Below, in pieces: positions 58,937 through 64,000 of a stretch of DNA of 64,000 nt. The position numbers and the translations under genes were made by a program. The DNA is taken from assembly GCA_900471515.1 (NCBI GenBank), contig UCFC01000018.1, positions 108,902 through 172,901 of the forward strand, written 5' to 3'. The stretch's first letter is position 1; each line of letters starts with the position of its first letter. A model generated the notes under the pieces. That model saw only the letters and a program-made list of their open reading frames with translations, was not told the DNA's origin and did no database searches. Source of the stretch: Hyphomicrobiales bacterium. Its GTDB lineage: Bacteria; Pseudomonadota; Alphaproteobacteria; Rhizobiales; Rhizobiaceae.

Positions 58937-60137
58937 TGCCGTCGATATCGACCTTGTCGGAGCCGATCATCCAGTCGATATGGATCAGGCTGGAATTGCC
59001 GCCCTGCGCCCTGATCTGCTCCTGGCTCAGCGAAGCGCCGTCGAGGAAGCATTTCGAATAGCACTGGCCGAGCGCGATGTGGCAGGAGGCGTTCTCGTCG
59101 AACAGCGTGTTGTAGAAGAGGATGCCGCTTGCCGAAATCGGCGAGGAATGCGGCACCAGCGCCACTTCGCCCAGCCGGCGCGCGCCCTCGTCCGTATCGA
59201 GCACCTTGTTCAGCACCTGCTCGCCGCGCGAGGCCTTGGCTTCGACGATGCGGCCGCCCTCGAAGTGAACCCGGATATTGTCGATCAACGTGCCCTGATG
59301 CGAGAGCGGCTTGGTGCTGGACACATGGCCTTCGACGCGCAGCGCATGCGGCGTGGTGAAGACTTCCTCGGTCGGGATGTTCGGATTGCAGGTAACGCCG
59401 TTCTTGGCCGTCGAGGAGCCGCCGTGCCACTCGTGGCCGTCCGCCAGGCCGACGGTCAGGTCCGTGCCCGGACCGGTGAAATGCAGCGAGGCGAAACGCT
59501 CGCCGTTCAGCCAGGACGAGCGCTTGGCGAGATTGGCATTGTGCTCGGCCCAGGCGGCGATGGGATCGGGCACGTCGACGCGCGATGCCGCAAAGATCGC
59601 CTTGGCGAGTTTGGCGACGGCGATTGCCTCGGGATCGTCGGGGAAGACGACCTTCGCCCAGGAGGGATTGGGGTAGGAGACGATGTTCCAGTTGATGTCG
59701 AAATTGGAGATCTTCTCCAGCGCCGGCTTGTAAGCCGTGGAATTGGCGCGGTTGGCGCGGCCGACCTTGCTGGGGTCCTGCTCGGCCAGCAACATCGGGT
59801 TGTCGCCGGCAACGGCAAGACGGGCGGCACCGTTTTCATAGGCTTTCGCCATGCCGTCATAGAGCCAGCCGGAAGCCCGGTCGAAGCTTTCGTCGCTGCC
59901 GTACTGGTAGCGGGCAAGCGTCGTCTCCTCGTCGGAATAGAAGGTGGAAACGAGGCCGGCGCCCGAGAGATAGGCGTGTTTGGTAATCAGCCGTACCAGC
60001 GGCAGCGCCACGACCGGGGCGGTGATGACGAGATCCTGCCCTTGCTGCAGCTGCAGGCCGACCTTGATGGCGACTTCCGCGAGCTTCTCGAGTCTGGCGG
60101 GATCAACGGTGTTCTGGCTCTGGGGCATGAAAGTCAT
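58884..60137 (-). CDS. Aminopeptidase, M29 family
   Basis: A 417-residue metallo-aminopeptidase of the M29 (aminopeptidase T/PepS) family. Metal ligands lie in the conserved segments GGSSTAKNGVTCNPNIPTEE (Glu), EGHVSS (Glu-His), LGEVALVP (Glu), NASCHIALGQCY (His) and HIDWMIG (His-x-Asp). VSYPNPSWAKVVFP is also typical. It releases N-terminal residues from peptides in the cytoplasm. The ATG at 60137 is used with AGGTTG upstream; MPQSQ (60128) is an alternative. Single gene between the EamA and GST genes. Confidence 0.92.
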   Translation of the reverse strand: MTFMPQSQNTVDPARLEKLAEVAIKVGLQLQQGQDLVITAPVVALPLVRLITKHAYLSGAGLVSTFYSDEETTLARYQYGSDESFDRASGWLYDGMAKAYENGAARLAVAGDNPMLLAEQDPSKVGRANRANSTAYKPALEKISNFDINWNIVSYPNPSWAKVVFPDDPEAIAVAKLAKAIFAASRVDVPDPIAAWAEHNANLAKRSSWLNGERFASLHFTGPGTDLTVGLADGHEWHGGSSTAKNGVTCNPNIPTEEVFTTPHALRVEGHVSSTKPLSHQGTLIDNIRVHFEGGRIVEAKASRGEQVLNKVLDTDEGARRLGEVALVPHSSPISASGILFYNTLFDENASCHIALGQCYSKCFLDGASLSQEQIRAQGGNSSLIHIDWMIGSDKVDIDGIKPDGSRVPVMRQGEWA

Positions 60138-60269
60138 GGTTCAACCTGCCTTCTGTCATCGACGGTGGGAGGCTGGAAGACTTAGACCCGTTTGCGGCGA
60201 AAATGAAGCGCGCCGCAGCCGAAATGATGTGGCCGAACAGATGTCCGGCTGCGCTGAAACATGCCTCTT

Positions 60270-60953
60270 TCAGGCTGCGACGGACTGCCTGAGCAGGATG
60301 GAATTGTGCTGTCTCAGGAATTCCCTCAGCCGGGAAGAATAGTCGTCGCCGACGGCCCCCTTGACGCTTGCGCGCTCGCAGAGCGCCTTGCGCCAGCGCT
60401 GCACCCGCTCCAGCCCGTCGAATATGCCGCTGTCGCCAAGCGTGTCGAAAAGATCGAAATAGCGGAACACGGGCGCAAAGACGGCATCGACGAGGCTGAA
60501 GCTGGCACCGGAAAAATACGGTCCGTCGGCCAGTGCCGCTTCAACCGTCTCGAACTTGGCGGCGAGGGCCTTGCGCTTGGTCTCGAGCTGCTGCGCATCC
60601 TCGGCCGTTTCATAACCCCAGAGATCGGAAAGCACCGACGAGCCGAATTCCATCCAGCCGCGGTGGCGGGCGCGCGCCAGCGGATCGGCGGGATGCAGGG
60701 CCGCACCCGGCTGCGTTTCCTCCAGATATTCGCAGATAACACTGCTTTCGAACAGCACGGTCTCGCTGCCGTCCGCTTGCTCGATCCGCAGCAGCGGGAC
60801 TTTGCCGAGCGGCGAGATTTTCAGGAACCAGTCCGGCTTGTTGGCGAGGTCGATATTGATGCGCTCGAAAGGCACCTGCTTTTCAAGAAGCGCGATCGCG
60901 GCCCGCTGCACATAGGGGCAAAGGTGGTGGCTGATCAGGGTAAGCTTGCTCAT
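60270..60953 (-). CDS. Glutathione S-transferase
   Basis: A 227-residue glutathione S-transferase. The thioredoxin-like N-terminus (about 1-80) has LISHHLCPYVQRAAIALLE, where the Cys of CPYVQR is the usual glutathione-binding residue in omega/beta-like forms, then NKPDWFLKISPLGKVPLL with the cis-Pro, and ESSVICEYLEE. The C-terminal helical domain follows. CGGAG precedes the ATG at 60953. It is divergent from a MarR regulator and its upstream gap carries two ATGCAATTGCAT-type palindromes, so it is probably induced by an electrophile. Confidence 0.93.
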   Translation of the reverse strand: MSKLTLISHHLCPYVQRAAIALLEKQVPFERINIDLANKPDWFLKISPLGKVPLLRIEQADGSETVLFESSVICEYLEETQPGAALHPADPLARARHRGWMEFGSSVLSDLWGYETAEDAQQLETKRKALAAKFETVEAALADGPYFSGASFSLVDAVFAPVFRYFDLFDTLGDSGIFDGLERVQRWRKALCERASVKGAVGDDYSSRLREFLRQHNSILLRQSVAA

Positions 60954-61003
60954 GGCGATCTCCGGGGCCGCGCCATGCGGCCGATAGGTGGACGACAAAG
61001 TAG

Positions 61004-61058
61004 ATGCAATTGCATATAATAGCTGTTGCGTCGCTGATCAAGTTAAATGTAATTGCAT
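61004..61058. promoter_or_regulatory. MarR operator pair between GST and the second MarR gene
   Basis: ATGCAATTGCAT (61004-61015) is a perfect 12-base palindrome; ATGTAATTGCAT (61047-61058) is an 11/12 copy that ends two bases before the MarR start codon. Centres are 43 bases apart. The arrangement is typical of autorepression and repression of the divergent GST gene. Confidence 0.78.
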
Positions 61059-61060
61059 CT

Positions 61061-61504
61061 ATGTCCGATGAGCACCCAAGACCGAGCGATGCCGCCACCA
61101 GCGCATGGATACACGTCATGCGCGCCCGCGACCGTCTGCTCGCCGCGATCGAGGCCGATCTCAAGACGGCAAAAATGCCGCCGCTTTCCTGGTATGATGT
61201 CCTCTGGGAGCTGGCGCGCTCGCAGGACGGGCGATTGCGTCCCTATGAGATCGAGGAACGGACGCTGCTTGCGCAATATAACCTGTCGCGTCTGGTGGAT
61301 CGGCTGGAAAAGGAGGGCCTGGTCCGCCGCGAGACATTCGACGAGGATGCGCGCGGCCGCTGGGTGGTGATCACCGATGCCGGGCGTCGGTTGCGAGAGC
61401 GCATGTGGGCGGTCTACGCGAAATCCATCGAGGCGAATATCGGCTGCAGGCTTACAGAGCGTGAGGCGAATACCATAACGGCCTTGCTCGCGCGTTTCCT
61501 TTGA
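61061..61504 (+). CDS. MarR family transcriptional regulator
   Basis: A 147-residue MarR protein. The recognition region is LLAQYNLSRLVDRLEKEGLV and the wing RRETFDEDARGRWVVITDAG; helical ends mediate dimerisation. The ATG at 61061 is just after the second operator; the longer frame to 61004 would cover both operators and is rejected. It is divergent from the glutathione S-transferase and is likely to respond to a phenolic or electrophilic ligand. The YbaK-type gene converges directly on its stop. Confidence 0.92.
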   Translation: MSDEHPRPSDAATSAWIHVMRARDRLLAAIEADLKTAKMPPLSWYDVLWELARSQDGRLRPYEIEERTLLAQYNLSRLVDRLEKEGLVRRETFDEDARGRWVVITDAGRRLRERMWAVYAKSIEANIGCRLTEREANTITALLARFL

Positions 61505-61978
61505 TCAGGCGATCAAGGGCGCGCCGGCCGCCTTCAGCACCTTCAGCGCGTCCTTGGGGTCCAGCCGAACCTGCAACCCGCGCTGCCCGCCATTGATGTA
61601 GACCAGTGCCTCGGCAAGCGCGGTTTCTTCGATCGCCGTGGGAACGGTCTTCTTCTGCCCGAAGGGGCTGATGCCGCCGACATGGTAGCCCGTCAGCCGC
61701 TCCGCGTCGGCCGGCTTCATCATATTGGCCGATTTGCCGCGAAAGGCGCTGGCAAGCTTTTTCATGCTGACCTCGCGGTCGGACGGTACGACCACGCAGA
61801 CCGGCTTCCCGTCCACTTCCGCCATCAGCGTCTTCAGGACGCGATGCGGCTCCTCGCCGAGCGCCTCGGCGGCCTGCAGCCCGACACGCTCGGCGTTCGG
61901 ATCATAGTCATAGGTATGGACCGTGAAGGCGATGCCGGCCTGCGTGAGAACCTGGGTGGCGCGGGTGGTCTTCGACAT
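61505..61978 (-). CDS. YbaK-type Cys-tRNA(Pro)/aminoacyl-tRNA deacylase
   Basis: A 157-residue YbaK/ProX-fold protein that hydrolyses mischarged Cys-tRNA(Pro). The Lys in RVLKTLMAEVDGK and the GGISPFGQKKTVPT segment are the conserved YbaK features. It begins four bases after the ArsC-like gene stop, so both may be co-transcribed with phnX upstream. Length is normal for YbaK. Specificity (Cys-tRNA(Pro) rather than Ala) is by resemblance only. Confidence 0.92.
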   Translation of the reverse strand: MSKTTRATQVLTQAGIAFTVHTYDYDPNAERVGLQAAEALGEEPHRVLKTLMAEVDGKPVCVVVPSDREVSMKKLASAFRGKSANMMKPADAERLTGYHVGGISPFGQKKTVPTAIEETALAEALVYINGGQRGLQVRLDPKDALKVLKAAGAPLIA

Positions 61979-61981
61979 GGC

Positions 61982-62332
61982 TCAGCCCTTGAACGTCTGC
62001 GCGTAATTCTCCGGCTTGAAGCCGATCAGCAGCTTGCCGTCCGCTTCCAGCACCGGCCGCTTGATCATCGAAGGCTGGGCGAGCATGAGGGCGATCGCCT
62101 TCTCGCGGTCAAGGTTTTCGCGCGCCGCGTCCGGCAGGCTGCGGAAGGTCGTGCCGGCGCGGTTCAGCACTGTTTCCCAGCCGGCCTCGTCGGTCCAGCG
62201 TTCCAGATGCGCCCGATCGATGCCGACGGCCTTGTAGTCATGAAACGCGTAGGCGACGCCGTGGCTGTCCAGCCAGCTGCGGGCCTTCTTCATCGTGTCG
62301 CAATTCTTGATCCCGTAGATGGTGATGGCCAT
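61982..62332 (-). CDS. ArsC/Spx family reductase-like protein
   Basis: A 116-residue thioredoxin-fold protein of the ArsC family (YffB-like). ITIYGIKNCDTMKKARSWLD holds the single conserved Cys, followed by the RP motif in MIKRPVLEADGKLLIGFKPENY. Arsenate reduction is not claimed; YffB-like proteins are glutathione-dependent thiol reductases of unknown target. The ATG at 62332 is used; its GGGAG lies in the 3' arm of a perfect nine-base hairpin (62342-62365), which may limit translation. Confidence 0.9.
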   Translation of the reverse strand: MAITIYGIKNCDTMKKARSWLDSHGVAYAFHDYKAVGIDRAHLERWTDEAGWETVLNRAGTTFRSLPDAARENLDREKAIALMLAQPSMIKRPVLEADGKLLIGFKPENYAQTFKG

Positions 62333-62341
62333 GCCGGTTCG

Positions 62342-62365
62342 ATCTCCCTGTTTCGGCAGGGAGAT
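62342..62365 (-). promoter_or_regulatory. Hairpin covering the ribosome site of the ArsC-like gene
   Basis: ATCTCCCTG (62342-62350) pairs perfectly with CAGGGAGAT (62357-62365) around TTTCGG. On the minus strand the GGGAG that would serve the ATG at 62332 lies within this stem, so the structure could hide it. It might also act as a terminator for phnX, but no T-run follows. Confidence 0.55.
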
Positions 62366-62402
62366 ATCATGGCGGATGAGCGCTGCAAACGCCGTCTGGC
62401 GC

Positions 62403-63182
62403 TTATCCCTCAAGCTCTTCGATGAGCGCCGGCAGGTCGGCCACGGTCTCGATGATGTAATCGGCGCCGGCGGCGATCAGCTTCTCGCCGATCCGCCTGT
62501 GCAGGTCGGCGCGTGCCTCCGGCGACAACGCATCCAGCTCTTCGGGCGTCAGGCCCGCCTCGTTGCCGGAGAGCGTCACACCGACGGTTACGCAGCCGGC
62601 AGCGGCACCTTCGGCAATGCCGGGTTCGGTATCGTCCACCTTCAGCACGGCGCAGGCCGGATAGACCATCAGGTCGAGAAAGCACTTATACATGCCGATC
62701 GGCGTCGGCCGGCCAAGCGGCAGATCGTCGGCGCAGATCAGATTGTCGGGTGTATAACCCTGTTCGGCAGCGAGCGGCAGAACCCGCTCCATGATCGAGC
62801 GCGTATAACCGGTGGTCGAGCCGATCTTTATCCGCCGTTCGCGCAGATATTCGATGGTTTTGATCACGCCCGGCACCAGCGTGCAATAGTCGGTCACGAC
62901 GGCTTCGTTCAGCGGCACGAAAAGCTCGTAGACGCGGTCGATGGCCGCCTCGTCGGCAGCTGTCCCCTGCGCTGCCTGCCAGCGGGCGGCGATATGCGGC
63001 TCGGCCAGCATCGCTGCGATATGCGCGCGCTTGGGAAGCCCCATCGGCTTGCGGGCATCGGCGATCGTCACCTCGACGCCGAACTTGCCGAAGGTTTCCA
63101 CAAAGGCGCCCATCGGTGCAAAGGAACCGAAATCGATGACTGTGCCGGCCCAGTCGAAGACCACTGCCTTGAACTGCATCAT
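62403..63182 (-). CDS. phnX: Phosphonoacetaldehyde hydrolase
   Basis: A 259-residue HAD-superfamily enzyme that cleaves the carbon-phosphorus bond of phosphonoacetaldehyde. The nucleophile is Asp10 in FDWAGTVIDFGS, and Lys51 in MGLPKRAHI is the Schiff-base lysine unique to PhnX; GSTTGYTRSIMERVLPLA and DDLPLGRPTPIGMYKC are also diagnostic. It overlaps the upstream FAD oxidoreductase gene by four bases (ATGA), so the two proteins act together in phosphonate use. PhnW transaminase is not visible in the window but may lie beyond 64000. Confidence 0.95.
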   Translation of the reverse strand: MMQFKAVVFDWAGTVIDFGSFAPMGAFVETFGKFGVEVTIADARKPMGLPKRAHIAAMLAEPHIAARWQAAQGTAADEAAIDRVYELFVPLNEAVVTDYCTLVPGVIKTIEYLRERRIKIGSTTGYTRSIMERVLPLAAEQGYTPDNLICADDLPLGRPTPIGMYKCFLDLMVYPACAVLKVDDTEPGIAEGAAAGCVTVGVTLSGNEAGLTPEELDALSPEARADLHRRIGEKLIAAGADYIIETVADLPALIEELEG

Positions 63183-64000
63183 GCTGCGCTCCCGTAAAGA
63201 TCTTCGATGGTTTCCTCGCCGATGCCGAAGGCGGTCGAGGCGCCGCAGCCTGCGGTGACGATGACGATGCGCAGCGCGTCGGAAGGCCTGTCGGTAAACC
63301 GCCAGCGGTCCGGGGCAGACGCATAGGTGCCGACCCAGCGCTCGGTGATGAAGCGCCCCGGAAGATTGAGCACGGCATCCATTTCGTCGAGCGTCAGCCG
63401 GTCCACCCGTTCCAGGCCGAAAGGATCGGGCGTTTCGGAGTAGTGATGGCTGTCGCCCACGATCAGCGAGCCGTCTTCCGACTGCGTGACGATCAGATGG
63501 ATGCCGTTTTCCCGTTCCGGCTTGAATTCGCGGTCGAGCCGCGCCTTCAGCGCTGTCGCTTCCGGCAGTTCGGCATAACCGAGATAGCGCCCAAGCCCGA
63601 GATCGGACATGACGGCGGTGCTGAGCGAAACGCGCTGGGCCGGGACCACACGCATCATCTGCAGCTTGCAGCGGGTGACGTTGTAGGCGGCGATCCGGTC
63701 CGCAAACAGGCTCTTGAAATCGTCGCCGGGGCAGACGACCACCGTCTCCGCCTTGATCACTCCGGTCGAGGTTTCCACGCGCGGCGGCTCCACGGCGCGC
63801 ACGGCTGTCGAGCGGCGGAAGTCGATGCCGTATTTGACTTCGAGATAGCGGGCGAGCAGGGGAATGGCCGTGCGGGATTCGACCCGCAATTCGTGCGGAC
63901 TGTAGAGCGTGAAGCGCCCCGCCTCCGGCCGCAGGGCCGGCACGAGCCGCCGCGCTTCGTCAAGCGTCAGCCTTTCGCAGCCTTCGCCCATTTCCGTGCG
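63179..64000 (-). CDS. FAD-dependent oxidoreductase of phosphonate clusters (5' end outside window)
   Basis: The last 273 residues of a DAO-type flavoprotein (open to the right edge). TVVVCPGDDFKSLF, ENGIHLIVTQSEDGSLIVGDSHHY and the C-terminal TAGCGASTAFGIGEETIEDL match the phosphonate-associated FAD oxidoreductase family (TIGR03364 type). The Rossmann GxGxxG should be beyond the edge. Enzymes of this kind are thought to oxidise aminoethylphosphonate or its N-methyl form to phosphonoacetaldehyde, the PhnX substrate, which fits the four-base overlap. Confidence 0.85.
   Translation of the reverse strand, partial: RTEMGEGCERLTLDEARRLVPALRPEAGRFTLYSPHELRVESRTAIPLLARYLEVKYGIDFRRSTAVRAVEPPRVETSTGVIKAETVVVCPGDDFKSLFADRIAAYNVTRCKLQMMRVVPAQRVSLSTAVMSDLGLGRYLGYAELPEATALKARLDREFKPERENGIHLIVTQSEDGSLIVGDSHHYSETPDPFGLERVDRLTLDEMDAVLNLPGRFITERWVGTYASAPDRWRFTDRPSDALRIVIVTAGCGASTAFGIGEETIEDLYGSAA

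Overview
The window is a gene-dense, GC-rich chromosomal segment of an alphaproteobacterium, almost certainly a member of the Rhizobiaceae (Rhizobium/Agrobacterium relatives). The main reasons are a LepA N-terminus of the type I recall from Agrobacterium, an MbfA iron exporter gene with an Irr-type (ICE) palindrome, a BA14K-family protein, the mosaic intergenic palindrome known from Rhizobiales, a 341-residue acetylpolyamine amidohydrolase matching the Mycoplana enzyme residue for residue at its active site, and infC starting at ATT. I see no phage, insertion sequence, CRISPR array or rRNA. One tRNA gene, tRNA-Leu(CAG), is present.

Layout. 1-341: end of an NlpC/P60 peptidase. 357-7302: a minus-strand catabolic block (P1-family peptidase, LysR regulator, oligopeptide-type binding protein, two permeases, amidase) with no ATPase gene. 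7399-12142: a small protein with a clear terminator, a 975-residue kinase/M23-like/class III aminotransferase fusion, and purU. 12345-24783: a surface polysaccharide region with an ExoZ-like acyltransferase, a Wzy-like polymerase, a secreted GH5 glycanase, a kinase-less Wzc/GumC-type protein, and an eight-gene minus-strand operon. That operon starts with rfbF and rfbG and adds a sugar C-methyltransferase, a 3,5-epimerase-like protein, a reductase, a glycosyltransferase and two acyltransferases, so it most likely builds and transfers a CDP-linked branched 6-deoxy sugar.

25074-40542: mostly single genes or pairs. They include tRNA-Leu, BA14K, a SelW-like protein, a GH25 lipoprotein, a methyltransferase with a divergent GlxA-type regulator, lepA, tenA with a divergent XRE-cupin regulator, acetylpolyamine amidohydrolase with recX, truncated globin, mbfA and a transglutaminase-like cysteine protease. 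40723-46695: the translation block infC, rpmI, rplT, pheS and pheT, unusual because two lower-GC genes (an acidic small protein and a HEPN-like protein) sit between pheS and pheT and are translationally coupled to pheT.

46759-64000: accessory housekeeping genes: DUF892, an M15-like protein, aldo/keto and Gfo/Idh oxidoreductases, a GtrA/glycosyltransferase pair with a divergent large membrane protein, xseA, two MarR regulators with clear palindromic operators facing an EamA transporter and a glutathione S-transferase, an M29 aminopeptidase, a YbaK-type deacylase, an ArsC-like reductase, and a phosphonate pair (phnX plus an FAD oxidoreductase running off the window).

The observations most worth following are the pheS/pheT insertion, the three-domain kinase-lyase fusion and the CDP-branched-sugar operon. 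Family assignments come from reading the translated sequences and recalling family motifs; no database search was run.
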